Below, piece by piece: positions 50,694-58,532 of a stretch of DNA of 64,000 nucleotides. The translations under genes and the position numbers were made by a program. This stretch comes from Anaerolinea thermophila UNI-1 (lineage in GTDB: Bacteria > Chloroflexota > Anaerolineae > Anaerolineales > Anaerolineaceae), in the NCBI RefSeq assembly GCF_000199675.1, contig NC_014960.1, forward strand, positions 3,162,001 through 3,226,000, given 5' to 3'. The notes beneath the pieces are model-generated. The model made no database searches. It had not been told where the DNA came from and saw nothing but the letters and a program-made list of their open reading frames with translations. Every line of letters begins with the position of its first letter. Within the stretch, counting starts at the first letter, position 1.

Positions 50694-50799
50694 AAGGTTT
50701 GCCTCCATCTATCCTGGTCATTTTATCATAGCAGGGTACTTCAGGCATCAGGAAATACATCCACAACCTGATGGTTGCCCCTCAAATGTCGGCTCATGC

Positions 50800-50812
50800 T
50801 ATACTGATTGCC
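50800..50812 (+). promoter_or_regulatory. -10 box before the M28 peptidase gene, leaderless arrangement
   Basis: TATACT at 50800-50805 lies seven bases before the ATG at 50813; TTGCCC at 50775-50780 is a possible -35 box. No Shine-Dalgarno. Confidence 0.5.
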
Positions 50813-51991
50813 ATGGAACCACGCAGTCTCATTCACATTCGCCATCTCATAAACACGGTAGGGGCGCGCCCCAGTTGTTCGCCAGCGGTGCGCCATGCCG
50901 CAACAGAATGCGCCCGCGTTCTGCAAGCCTGCGGCGCAGTGGAAACGCGCCTGCAGTCCTTCCAGGGCGTCCCCGAAACCTACCTGCCCTTTCTGTGGGC
51001 GTTTGGCGCGGCGGCGCTGGGAAGCCTGCTTGCCCTGCTGGGTAGCACGGCAATTTTCTTTGCTTTGGGAGCAGTTCTCAACGCGCTGGGGGTGTGGGCA
51101 ATGCTGGCGGAGAGCGAGTTTCGCTCTCACTGGGCAACCCCCCTGATCCCGCGCCGGGAAACCGTCAACCTGATTACCCGCTTCGAGCCACTGGAAACAC
51201 CCCGTCAAACTGTGGTGCTTTGCGCCCATCTGGACACCCACCGCACACCCGTATTTTACTCGACCAATGCCTGGCTGAAAGCCTTTGGCGCGCTGGTCAG
51301 CGGGTGCTTCCTCAGCATGGCGCTGGGTGCGCTGGCGTTTACAGTAGCGGCGCTTTTCGGCTGGGCATGGATGCGCTGGCTGGCACTCCCCCTTTTCCTC
51401 TTACAGTCCTTTGCTGCCGGGATGATGCTGCATGCCCTGCGAACTCCGCACACCCCGGGGGCTAACGACAATGCCTCAGGCGTGGGAGTGATTCTTTCCA
51501 CAGTGGAACGCCTGATGAACCAACCCCTGCGCCACACCCGCCTGTATGCGCTGTTGACCGACTGCGAAGAAACCGGCGCCTGGGGCATGCGCGCGTTCCT
51601 CGACCGTCACGCCGACGAGACGGGCAGGGATGCCCTGTACGTCATCCTCGATCAGGTGGGCGCAGGCGAACTGCGCGTGCTTACCCGCGATGGACTGATT
51701 TTCAAGCATCCGACCCATCCGCAAGCCTTGCAGTGGGCGCGGAAGGCGGTTCAAGCCCAGCCTGTGCCGTACAAAGAAGTGATTGGCACGGCTTACACCG
51801 ATGCCCTGCCCGCCACCCTGCGCGGGCGCATCGCCCTGACAGTGTGTGCCATTCCACCCTCCGGCGAAACCACCTCAGCGCGCTGGCATCAGATGAGCGA
51901 CATTCCCGAGGCACTGGAAGCCCAAGCGCTGGCAGATGCCGAGGCTTTCACCTGGACACTGCTGCAGGTGGTGGATGAAGAACCTGAGTGA
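50813..51991 (+). CDS. membrane-associated M28-family metallopeptidase
   Basis: 392 residues from the ATG at 50813. Zinc ligands of the M28 family are visible: His and Asp in CAHLDTHR, Asp in GANDNASGV, Glu pair in DCEETGAWG, Asp in LDQVGAGE and a final His in ARWHQMSD. Two pairs of hydrophobic helices (FLWAFGAAALGSLLALLG and ALVSGCFLSMALGALAF plus neighbours) are inserted between the first ligand and the N-terminus and just after it, so the enzyme sits in the membrane. No signal peptide. It probably trims small peptides. Leaderless message likely; terminator follows. Confidence 0.78.
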   Translation: MEPRSLIHIRHLINTVGARPSCSPAVRHAATECARVLQACGAVETRLQSFQGVPETYLPFLWAFGAAALGSLLALLGSTAIFFALGAVLNALGVWAMLAESEFRSHWATPLIPRRETVNLITRFEPLETPRQTVVLCAHLDTHRTPVFYSTNAWLKAFGALVSGCFLSMALGALAFTVAALFGWAWMRWLALPLFLLQSFAAGMMLHALRTPHTPGANDNASGVGVILSTVERLMNQPLRHTRLYALLTDCEETGAWGMRAFLDRHADETGRDALYVILDQVGAGELRVLTRDGLIFKHPTHPQALQWARKAVQAQPVPYKEVIGTAYTDALPATLRGRIALTVCAIPPSGETTSARWHQMSDIPEALEAQALADAEAFTWTLLQVVDEEPE

Positions 51992-52016
51992 AAATTGAGA
52001 AACTTCAGAGAGAGAA

Positions 52017-52046
52017 GAGAGAGGTTGGCACCTCTCCCTTTTTTCC
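52017..52046 (+). terminator. terminator of the M28 peptidase gene
   Basis: Stem GAGAGG / CCTCTC with a short loop, then CCTTTTTTCC. Confidence 0.8.
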
Positions 52047-52093
52047 TTCACGCCCCGGCAGTGACGTCCCTTGGCAATCCCGCTCAACGCAAA

Positions 52094-52122
52094 GCGCGTG
52101 GTGAGATGGTCAAACCACGCGC
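52094..52122 (-). terminator. hairpin after the dUTPase gene
   Basis: Perfect 9-bp stem GCGCGTGGT / ACCACGCGC; on the minus strand it is followed by TTTGCG. Weak T tract. Confidence 0.55.
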
Positions 52123-52203
52123 CTTTCGACATCTTCAACATGCTTCTGTGCACGGTAAGCCTTCCAGAGGTCAACCTCCCGGCAAGCTCGGAGATTCGCG
52201 CCG

Positions 52204-52638
52204 TTACCAGCGCAGGAATTGATCGACAATCCCCCCGCTGCTACCCCGCTCGCTGGGCTTCTGGCGCAGTTCCTCAGGGGTCACTTCCTGCACCCCCGGG
52301 GTAAGGATGGGCAGAATGAGCAACTGCCCAATGGCTTCGCCGGCGCTGATGACCAGCGAATGGGGAAAGGGATTGACAATCTTCACCAGAATTTCGCCCT
52401 GATAACCCGCATCAATCACCCCCGCCCCCAGAAGATGGTCATTGCGCCCCTTGGGTTTGAGCAACCCCACGTAGCCCGTGGGGATATCCACCGCAATACC
52501 GGTGGGAACAATCCCCGGGCTGTGCGGCGGGATGGTGACCGATTCAGCAGCGTAGAGGTCGAGACCGGCATCCTCGGGGTGCTTGCGGGTGGGCAGTTTG
52601 GCTTGGGGACGCACACGGGCAACGCGCAGGGTTTGCAT
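52204..52638 (-). CDS. dut: deoxyuridine triphosphatase
   Basis: 144 residues. Trimeric dUTPase motifs: motif 1 EDAGLDLYAAES (22-33), motif 2 KGRNDHLLGAGVIDAGYQGE, motif 4 GEAIGQLLILP and the glycine-rich C-terminal motif 5 RGSSGG. Motif 2 reads KGRND where dUTPases commonly have GRSS, a substitution also seen in some dUTPase/dCTP deaminase relatives, so a broader nucleotide specificity is possible. It keeps uracil out of DNA. GGAGAG precedes the ATG. Confidence 0.85.
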   Translation of the reverse strand: MQTLRVARVRPQAKLPTRKHPEDAGLDLYAAESVTIPPHSPGIVPTGIAVDIPTGYVGLLKPKGRNDHLLGAGVIDAGYQGEILVKIVNPFPHSLVISAGEAIGQLLILPILTPGVQEVTPEELRQKPSERGSSGGIVDQFLRW

Positions 52639-52664
52639 GGACGCTCTCTCCTTTCCCCCTCAGG

Positions 52665-53939
52665 TCAGGCTTCCGGGGCAATCACCGTACCGCTGGGGAT
52701 GACCGCATCCTTGGGGATGACCACAATCCCATCATTAATCACGTACAGTCCCATATCGCGGTCGGTACGCCGCGGGAAAGGTTTGATGACCACGTTTGAG
52801 CCGATGCGCGCATTCTTATCAATAATGGCTCCCTCAATGTGGCAGTTGCGTCCGATGCCAATTGCAGGGGTCTCCCCTTCGCTCTCACACTCGTCACTGC
52901 AAGCGCGATCGTAATAGTCGGCGCCCATCAGGATGCTGTCGCGAATCACCGTGCCGGAGCGGATTTGACTGCGCAAGCCAATCACCGAGTGGCGAATTTC
53001 AGCGTTCTTAATACAGCAGCCTTCTGCCAGCAGAACGTTTTCCAGAATGCAATTTTCGGCAATCGTCCCTGGCAGGAAGCGCGGACGGCTGTAGATAGGA
53101 CGGTCGGGGTCATACAATTTGAAAGCCGGGTTAGGATTGGCAAGCGCCAGATTGGTCTCATAGAACGAACGAATCGTTCCGATATCTTCCCAGTAACCAC
53201 TGAAGTCATAGCCATACACCTGATAGTGCTTGAGGGCATAAGGAATGACCTCGCCGCCAAAGTCGTCAAAGTCGTTGTTCTCCAGCAACCCCGCCAGGAT
53301 GTTGGTCTTGAAGAAGTAAATACCCATCGAACCCAGATAGGGGCGGGCAGGGTCGTCACGACTGACCAGTTCAGCCAGACGCTGGGGGTCTTTGGGTTTC
53401 TCGGCAAAATCGGTGATGCGCCCATCTGCGCCGCGCTTGAGAATACCAAAACGCGGGGCATCTTCAGAGCGCACCGGTTGCACCGCCACGGTAATATCAG
53501 CATTGTGCTCCCAGTGGAAGGCTGCCATTTTATCATAGTCCATGCGGTAAAGGTGATCGCCCGCCAGAATGAGCACGTACTCAGCACGGGTAGCCCGGAT
53601 TTGCAACAGTTGCTTGCGCACCGCGTCCGCCGTGCCCTGATACCAATCGGTATGCTCCATGGTCTGCTCCGCCGCCCAAATCTGCACCCAGCCGGTGTGG
53701 AACACGTCAAAGTGATAGGTTTGGGTGATGTGGCGGTGCAGGGAGTGGGAGTTGAACTGCGTCAATACGGCAATGCGGTAAATGCGCGAATTGATGCAGT
53801 TGCTGATGGGAATGTCAATCAGGCGGTACTTGCCCGCCATGGGAACGGCGGGTTTGGAGCGTAACTTGGTCAGCGGATAGAGACGGCTCCCGCGCCCACC
53901 GCCCAAAATGACCGCTAAAACCTGATCCAGTGAAGGCAT
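52665..53939 (-). CDS. glgC: glucose-1-phosphate adenylyltransferase
   Basis: 424 residues from the ATG at 53939 (AAGGAGGT upstream). The nucleotidyltransferase motif ILGGGRGSRLYPLTKLRSKPA, the PMAGKYRLIDIPISNC segment, GTADAVRKQ and the Asp of GDHLYRMDY are present, followed by the C-terminal left-handed beta-helix. It makes ADP-glucose for glycogen, using ATP and glucose 1-phosphate (for example from the GH94 enzyme). TATAAT lies upstream near 53988 on the minus strand. Confidence 0.93.
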   Translation of the reverse strand: MPSLDQVLAVILGGGRGSRLYPLTKLRSKPAVPMAGKYRLIDIPISNCINSRIYRIAVLTQFNSHSLHRHITQTYHFDVFHTGWVQIWAAEQTMEHTDWYQGTADAVRKQLLQIRATRAEYVLILAGDHLYRMDYDKMAAFHWEHNADITVAVQPVRSEDAPRFGILKRGADGRITDFAEKPKDPQRLAELVSRDDPARPYLGSMGIYFFKTNILAGLLENNDFDDFGGEVIPYALKHYQVYGYDFSGYWEDIGTIRSFYETNLALANPNPAFKLYDPDRPIYSRPRFLPGTIAENCILENVLLAEGCCIKNAEIRHSVIGLRSQIRSGTVIRDSILMGADYYDRACSDECESEGETPAIGIGRNCHIEGAIIDKNARIGSNVVIKPFPRRTDRDMGLYVINDGIVVIPKDAVIPSGTVIAPEA

Positions 53940-53987
53940 GGCAACCTCCTTATGGGGAAAAATGGCGAACAAACCGGTTAACTTCAT

Positions 53988-54285
53988 TATACAGTCAGTT
54001 GAGAAAAGCAGACTGCAGGGAAGGCAATTTTCAGAAAGAAGATAGCCCGGGCGTAATTTAACCCGCTGACTGCACGGTCACGTGTCATCGCGGCTGGGCG
54101 GAACTCCCCAGTGGCTGTCAGGACTCGAAATTCCTCAGAGAGATGGCTTACCCAATTCGGGACACTTTGACTCCCTGACCCTGTTCCCGAGATGTCAAAC
54201 AAAGGACATACGCACAACCCGCAGAAAACCTTCTACGTGCCCGCGAATTAATGCTTTCTTGAGATGTCCTGACAGGTTAATCCTG
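53988..54285. other. unassigned intergenic stretch between glgC and nfeD
   Basis: About 300 bases between divergent genes, with promoters at both ends (TATAAT near 53984 on minus and at 54286-54291 on plus). The middle has no credible coding frame; it contains weak complementary segments (TCGGGA / TCCCGA around 54157-54190), so a structured RNA or leader is possible. I see no match to a known RNA or repeat. Confidence 0.3.
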
Positions 54286-54291
54286 TATAAT
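54286..54291 (+). promoter_or_regulatory. -10 box of the nfeD-slipin operon
   Basis: TGTATAAT (extended -10 form) 18 bases before the ATG at 54309; AGGAGGG forms the ribosome binding site between. Confidence 0.5.
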
Positions 54292-54308
54292 GATTTCAGG
54301 AGGGCATC

Positions 54309-54926
54309 ATGACCTTCGACTTTCTGCTGGATCCCAATATTGGTTTTGTTTTACTCATCGGCGGGGTGGTGCTGGCAATTCTGGCGCTGTTCATGCCCGG
54401 AACAGGCTTGCTGGAGATTGGCGCGCTGTTTGCGCTGGTGCTTGCCGGTTACACGCTTGCCAACCTGCCGCTGAACGTCTGGGCGGTAGTGCTGTTCTTC
54501 GTTGGCATTATCCCCTTCATCCTGGCATTGATCTGGCGCGGCTCGCGGCGCGGGTTGATTGCCCTGCTGATTTCCCTCGTCATGCTGGTCATCGGCTCCA
54601 TCTTTGCCTTCCGCAGTCCGCGCGGCGGCAGTGCCGTCAACCCGGTGCTTGCCGTGCTGGTCACCGGCGGGTCGGCAGGGTTGCTGTGGTTTATGGCGCG
54701 CAAGAGCATTGACGCCGCCATTCAGCGCCCCAGCCACGACTATGACCGACTGGTGGGCATGATCGGTGAAGCCCGCACCGATATTCGCGGGCAGGGTGCG
54801 GTGTATGTTGGTGGCGAAGAATGGACTGCCACCTGTGCGGAATACGTTCCCGCCGGGACGCCGGTGCGCGTCCTGCGCAGGAAAGGATTATTTCTAGAAG
54901 TCGAACCCGTAAAGAAGGAGGAATAA
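54309..54926 (+). CDS. nfeD: NfeD-family membrane protein (short form)
   Basis: 205 residues. Four to five membrane helices (LIGGVVLAILALFMPGTGLL, LALIWRGSRRGLIALLISL) are followed by a C-terminal OB-fold of about 65 residues (GMIGEARTDIRGQGAVYVGGEEWTA). It lacks the N-terminal ClpP-like protease of long NfeD forms. It is next to a slipin gene (four-base gap), the usual partnership; together they probably organise membrane domains. Confidence 0.85.
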   Translation: MTFDFLLDPNIGFVLLIGGVVLAILALFMPGTGLLEIGALFALVLAGYTLANLPLNVWAVVLFFVGIIPFILALIWRGSRRGLIALLISLVMLVIGSIFAFRSPRGGSAVNPVLAVLVTGGSAGLLWFMARKSIDAAIQRPSHDYDRLVGMIGEARTDIRGQGAVYVGGEEWTATCAEYVPAGTPVRVLRRKGLFLEVEPVKKEE

Positions 54927-54930
54927 ACTC

Positions 54931-55836
54931 ATGGATGCGGCGCAACTTACGCTGTTATGCCTGATTGGCGGCATTGGTTTCATCGTGCTGATTTTCCTGT
55001 GGAACGCCATTAAGGTTGTTCCCGAGTACAAACGCCTGGTGGTCTTCCGATTGGGACGCTGTATTGGCGACCGCGGTCCGGGGCTGGTGCTGCTGATCCC
55101 CATCATTGACCGCGCCGTGTGGGTGGACATGCGCGAGCAGGTACGCGAAATCCCCCAGCAGACTGCCATCACCAAGGATAACGCTCCCATTTCAATTGAC
55201 TTCCTGTGGTACTACAAAGTCCTCTCCCCAACCGATTCGGTTCTGCAGGTGGGCAACTTTGAGGTTGCCGCGCAGGGTATGGCAACTACCACCTTGCGCG
55301 CGGTCATCGGCGGCATTTTGCTGGACGATGTACTCTCCGAGCGCGAGACCATTAACAACATCCTGCGCACCCGTCTGGATGAAGTCACCGGGCGCTGGGG
55401 TGTCAAGGTGACCAACGTGGAAATCCGCGAGATCATCCCGCCGCGCGAGGTGCAGGAAGCCATGAACCGCCAGATGTCCGCCGAGCGCATCCGCCGCGCG
55501 GTGGTCACCGAATCCACCGGTACGCGCGAAGCCGCCATCAACGTGGCGGACGGCGAGCGCCAGAGCGCCATTCTGCGCGCCGAAGGCGAGAAGCAGAGCG
55601 CCATCCTGCGCGCTGAGGGCGAGAAGCAAGCCCAGTTACTGCGCGCCGAAGGGTACGCGGCGGCGCTGGAGCGCATCTTCTCGGTGGCTCAAACCATTGA
55701 CCAGAAGACGCTCACCCTGCAGTACTTCGAGACGCTCAAATCCATGGCGCAGAGTCCTTCGACCAAGTACATCTTCCCCATGGAGTTCACCAGTTTGCTC
55801 AGTTCGTTCATCTCCGGGCAGGAGAAGAAAGAGTAA
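54931..55836 (+). CDS. SPFH/band 7 protein (slipin)
   Basis: 301 residues. An N-terminal membrane anchor (about 5-25) is followed by the band 7 domain (VVPEYKRLVVFRLGR, GPGLVLLIPIIDR) and a coiled region with two near-identical DGERQSAILRAEGEKQ repeats around residues 205-230. It oligomerises at the membrane with NfeD. AAGGAGG precedes the ATG. It is followed in the same operon, after 21 bases, by a GNAT gene that has no normal start codon. Confidence 0.9.
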   Translation: MDAAQLTLLCLIGGIGFIVLIFLWNAIKVVPEYKRLVVFRLGRCIGDRGPGLVLLIPIIDRAVWVDMREQVREIPQQTAITKDNAPISIDFLWYYKVLSPTDSVLQVGNFEVAAQGMATTTLRAVIGGILLDDVLSERETINNILRTRLDEVTGRWGVKVTNVEIREIIPPREVQEAMNRQMSAERIRRAVVTESTGTREAAINVADGERQSAILRAEGEKQSAILRAEGEKQAQLLRAEGYAAALERIFSVAQTIDQKTLTLQYFETLKSMAQSPSTKYIFPMEFTSLLSSFISGQEKKE

Positions 55837-55857
55837 TTTGCAGAAAAGGAGCGCCAT

Positions 55858-56313
55858 ACGGAAACCCTCACCTATCAAATCGTCGAAGCAGGGATTGGGG
55901 ATTTAAGCGCCCTGCGCCGTTTGGAGAATGAGGTCTTCCAGCGGGACGCCTGGCCCATGGTGGAACTGATTGCCATGCTGACCATGCCGGGGCTGGTGCG
56001 GCTGAAGGCGGTGGCGCAAAATGAGATGATTGGCTTTGTGGGTGGCGACGTCCGTCCCCAGGACAATGTGGGGTGGGTCGCCACCCTTGGCGTTCTGCCC
56101 GCCTACCGCGGCATGGGCGTGGGCAGGGCATTACTGCGCGCCTGCGAGGAAAAACTGCGTCTCAGAACGCCGGTGGTGCGCCTGAGCGTGCGCCGCTCCA
56201 ATCATATAGCCATTGCCCTGTACGAATCGGCGGGGTATTCCATTGTGGACGTCTGGCGCGGGTATTACTTCGATCGCGAGGACGCCCTGGTTTTCGAGAA
56301 AAAATTCGATTGA
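55858..56313 (+). CDS. GNAT-family N-acetyltransferase (RimI-like) with a non-standard start codon
   Basis: 152 residues if translation starts at the ACG at 55858. The GNAT fold is complete from there: TYQIVEAGIGDLSALRRLE (first strand and helix), then VATLGVLPAYRGMGVGRALL with the acetyl-CoA binding Q/RxxGxG/A type motif and ALYESAGYSIVD. No ATG, GTG or TTG lies in frame until TTG at 55921, which would remove the first strand and half of helix 1. AAAAGGAG stands six bases before the ACG, the ideal spacing. Either ACG is used as a rare start, or the base is a sequencing error or mutation of ATG. The gene follows slipin by 21 bases; the operon ends at the terminator 56382-56413. Confidence 0.75.
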   Translation, partial: TETLTYQIVEAGIGDLSALRRLENEVFQRDAWPMVELIAMLTMPGLVRLKAVAQNEMIGFVGGDVRPQDNVGWVATLGVLPAYRGMGVGRALLRACEEKLRLRTPVVRLSVRRSNHIAIALYESAGYSIVDVWRGYYFDREDALVFEKKFD

Positions 56314-56381
56314 CTTTCCCCCCGACTCGATATATACTGGATTCAAGATGCGAGGTTGGAACGAAATCGAACGATAGAAAC

Positions 56382-56413
56382 AAAGGCACGCGATGCTTTC
56401 GCGTGCCTTTGTG
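56382..56413 (+). terminator. intrinsic terminator of the nfeD-slipin-GNAT operon
   Basis: Perfect 12-bp stem AAAGGCACGCGA / TCGCGTGCCTTT with a 5-base loop, ending in TTTGTG. Confidence 0.85.
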
Positions 56414-56451
56414 CATCGGGACGAATTTTTACCCTCAAGGAGTGACCGGCG

Positions 56452-56679
56452 ATGGACTATGGAATGATTGGCAAAATCGAAAAAGCCAAGCGCTATGCGC
56501 AACAGCGGGAACGCTTTCACTTTAAGAGTTTTACCGTGACCATGGATGGCGAAAACAACAGCCATACCATCGAATATGCCGATGGACAGTGGAAATGCGA
56601 TTGCGACTTCTTCCAGACCCGCGGGCGGTGCAGTCACACCATGGCGCTGGAGATGATTCTCGAGGGCATGATTTCCTGA
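56452..56679 (+). CDS. SWIM-type zinc-finger small protein
   Basis: 75 residues. The CxCxnCxH pattern is CDCDFFQTRGRCSH at residues 49-62, a SWIM-like zinc site that in larger proteins binds DNA or proteins. Here it forms almost the whole second half of a tiny protein; a small beta region (FKSFTVTMDGEN) precedes it. Ribosome binding site AAGGAG. An insertion sequence sits 22 bases after the stop and separates it from its terminator. Confidence 0.7.
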   Translation: MDYGMIGKIEKAKRYAQQRERFHFKSFTVTMDGENNSHTIEYADGQWKCDCDFFQTRGRCSHTMALEMILEGMIS

Positions 56680-56693
56680 CCCACAACTGAATA

Positions 56694-56701
56694 GACGAAA
56701 T
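56694..56701. repeat. 8-bp target site duplication, left copy
   Basis: GACGAAAT directly left of the insertion sequence; the same eight bases follow it at 57902-57909. Confidence 0.85.
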
Positions 56702-56746
56702 GAGACTGTAACAAAATTGGTGGGCGAATTTTCGAAAAAAGGAAGG
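56702..56746 (+). repeat. left terminal inverted repeat of the insertion sequence
   Basis: Begins GAGACTGTAACAAAATTGGT and ends AAAAAAGGAAGG; matches the right end in opposite orientation at most positions. Confidence 0.85.
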
Positions 56747-56787
56747 AAGAGAGAAGACGGGGGGAGAGGAGGGAATTACGGGAGGGC

Positions 56788-57816
56788 TCATGCCCAGAAC
56801 TGACAGGCAACTGTGCTTCCGCGGAGCAACCCGGCGGTGGTTTTATATCGCCTGGCTTGCTGGGCGCGGCTCTTGAGCCTGCCAATCATCTGTTCCGTGC
56901 GATTATTGGTCCAGGGAATACCCACATCAGCATAGAAAGCCACATAGCGTTGCCAATCACGCGATAAGCGCAGGATCAGGTCGCGGAGTTTTTCCAGGGG
57001 CGTGCGTTTTCCTTCCGGTGGTGTACTCCTGCCCGGCAGGGATTTCCACAGGCGGTGTAAGAGGCGGTCTCCATGCAATGGCAGGTCGCGCAGGATTTCC
57101 TCGACCTTTTCAAGCACCCCCTGCCAGGCTGGATCCAACTCAGCCTGTAACCCCTTCAAAGCATGCTTTACCCAGCGCCGCACATGAAACTGACAGACCT
57201 GATGCCCTATCTCCAGTTCATCGGTCAGTTGCTTGTAGATCGCCAGATCATCGCTCACGATGGCGCCGATGTCATGCATCTCTTTCAACCGTTTCAGCCA
57301 GGTGAACAGAGCCCGGCTGTCTTTCTCGTCTACCTCGGCAACCTCCAGCAGACTACCATCTCCCAGATCCACCGCCACCATCACTCCTTTGCCTCCCACC
57401 CAGGCTCCATCTACCCCCACCACCCGCACGCTTTTCCATTTCAATTCCCCCATCAACTTTTCCCCCTCTGCCTGTACATGCCGCCACCCGCTCATATGAC
57501 TGAGCCTCAGCCCAAAGATCCTCAACACCCCGGCTACCCTGCGATAACTCAATCCCAGTGACCACAGGATCACACTCAATTTCTTCAACCGTTCACTGTG
57601 CCGTCCATTGCCTACCCCCTCCGGATAGTCCCGAAAGGTGCGCCTGCACCGTGTGCATCGATACCTCACCACCTCGACATGACGAACTTTGACATCCTCG
57701 ATGCGCCTTTTCTCCACTCCCCATCGCTGGAATGTCTCCCCCTGACAATATGGACAGCGCTTCGGACGAGCAGGCTTTTTTCGTTTTACCTGTGGCAGTT
57801 GGAGTATAATCTTCAT
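56788..57816 (-). CDS. DDE transposase of the insertion sequence
   Basis: 342 residues. An N-terminal zinc ribbon (CPYC, then CTRC, with FRDYPEGVG) and a helix-turn-helix region are followed by a DDE catalytic core: VVGVDGAWVGG, VSDDLAIYKQL and a C-terminal TNNRTEQMIGRLKSRAQQ that carries the Glu. This combination is seen in the ISL3-like and IS256/MULE-related transposases; I cannot fix the family. CCAGGAG precedes the ATG. The gene fills the element and is intact, so the copy may be active. Confidence 0.88.
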   Translation of the reverse strand: MKIILQLPQVKRKKPARPKRCPYCQGETFQRWGVEKRRIEDVKVRHVEVVRYRCTRCRRTFRDYPEGVGNGRHSERLKKLSVILWSLGLSYRRVAGVLRIFGLRLSHMSGWRHVQAEGEKLMGELKWKSVRVVGVDGAWVGGKGVMVAVDLGDGSLLEVAEVDEKDSRALFTWLKRLKEMHDIGAIVSDDLAIYKQLTDELEIGHQVCQFHVRRWVKHALKGLQAELDPAWQGVLEKVEEILRDLPLHGDRLLHRLWKSLPGRSTPPEGKRTPLEKLRDLILRLSRDWQRYVAFYADVGIPWTNNRTEQMIGRLKSRAQQARRYKTTAGLLRGSTVACQFWA

Positions 57817-57858
57817 GGAAGGGCTCCTGGAGTTGTGATATCAATATCTTACAGGATC

Positions 57859-57901
57859 CCTTCCTTTTTTTCCCTTTCTCCACCAAGTTTGTTACAGCGT
57901 C
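57859..57901 (-). repeat. right terminal inverted repeat of the insertion sequence
   Basis: Reads on the minus strand GACGCTGTAACAAACTTGGT and ends AAAAAAAGGAAGG; pairs with the left end. Confidence 0.85.
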
Positions 57902-57909
57902 GACGAAAT
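57902..57909. repeat. 8-bp target site duplication, right copy
   Basis: GACGAAAT, identical to 56694-56701. Confidence 0.85.
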
Positions 57910-57913
57910 GGCA

Positions 57914-57944
57914 AACAGGGCGCAAATTTGCGCCCTGTTTTTTG
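57914..57944 (+). terminator. terminator displaced from the SWIM-protein gene by the insertion
   Basis: Near-perfect palindrome ACAGGGCGCA / TGCGCCCTGT followed by TTTTTTG. Without the insertion it would lie about 35 bases after the SWIM-protein stop. Confidence 0.85.
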
Positions 57945-58034
57945 CGCTTAATCAAAGAAAGAGTGGATGAATATGGGATAATTTGGTTAAAATGTGATTA
58001 ATTCATTTATCTTATTCTTAACCTTCGGAGGTGT

Positions 58035-58505
58035 ATGAGGCTTCCCATTCTCGTTGGCGTGATTTGTCTGATTGCCGTGCTGGGCGTGGGCATGTGGGTG
58101 AGCAACTTCACCGTGTACCTCGGCGATGACCCCACCACCTGCAACAACTGCCACGTGATGGATGACGTGTACGAGGGCTGGTATCATGCCGGGCATAAAG
58201 CCTGGGCAACCTGCAACGACTGCCACACTCCGCACGCATTCATCCCCAAGTATCTGGTCAAAGCGCGCTCCGGTTTCAACCATGTGACTGCCTTTACCTT
58301 TGGTCACATCCCCTCTCCCCTGCGCGCCAAGCCCTCGACCGACAAAATTATTCAGGAAAACTGCATCCGCTGTCATGAGGATACGGTCGAAACCATCATG
58401 GCAGGTCCCATGCAGGAAGAGCGTTACTGCTTCGAGTGCCACCGCTCGGTTGCCCACGGAGCGCGCGGCATTTCTATTTTGCCCTATCAGGATAAAACCC
58501 GTTGA
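58035..58505 (+). CDS. nrfH: NrfH, membrane tetraheme cytochrome c
   Basis: 156 residues. An N-terminal membrane helix (about 3-23) anchors it; four heme-binding motifs are CNNCH (36-40), CNDCH (60-64), CIRCH (110-114) and CFECH (132-136). It belongs to the NapC/NrfH family that takes electrons from menaquinol and passes them to NrfA. GGAGGTGT precedes the ATG. The nrfA gene follows after 27 bases. The AT-rich upstream region shows TGTGATTAATTCA, a loose half-site of the CRP/FNR type, too weak to call. Confidence 0.93.
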   Translation: MRLPILVGVICLIAVLGVGMWVSNFTVYLGDDPTTCNNCHVMDDVYEGWYHAGHKAWATCNDCHTPHAFIPKYLVKARSGFNHVTAFTFGHIPSPLRAKPSTDKIIQENCIRCHEDTVETIMAGPMQEERYCFECHRSVAHGARGISILPYQDKTR

Positions 58506-58532
58506 GATCACAACCATAATTGAGGAGCATGT

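Larger units (their letters stand above)
56702..57901 (-). mobile_element. complete 1200-bp insertion sequence
   Basis: Bounded by imperfect inverted repeats of about 43-45 bp (left 56702-56746, right 57859-57901; shared CTGTAACAAA, TTGGTGG and AAAAAAGGAAGG) and by an 8-bp target duplication GACGAAAT. It carries one transposase gene on the minus strand. Eight-base duplications occur in the ISL3 and IS256 families. It has inserted between the SWIM-protein gene and that gene's terminator. Confidence 0.9.

Noticed and set aside
54120..54150. tRNA-like T-arm (GGACTCGAAATTCC) between glgC and nfeD
   Set aside because: No acceptor stem, D-arm or anticodon arm can be built around it.
58000..58020. 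CRP/FNR site before nrfH (TGTGATTAATTCA)
   Set aside because: Only one half matches and the second half is absent, so it is not called as an operator.
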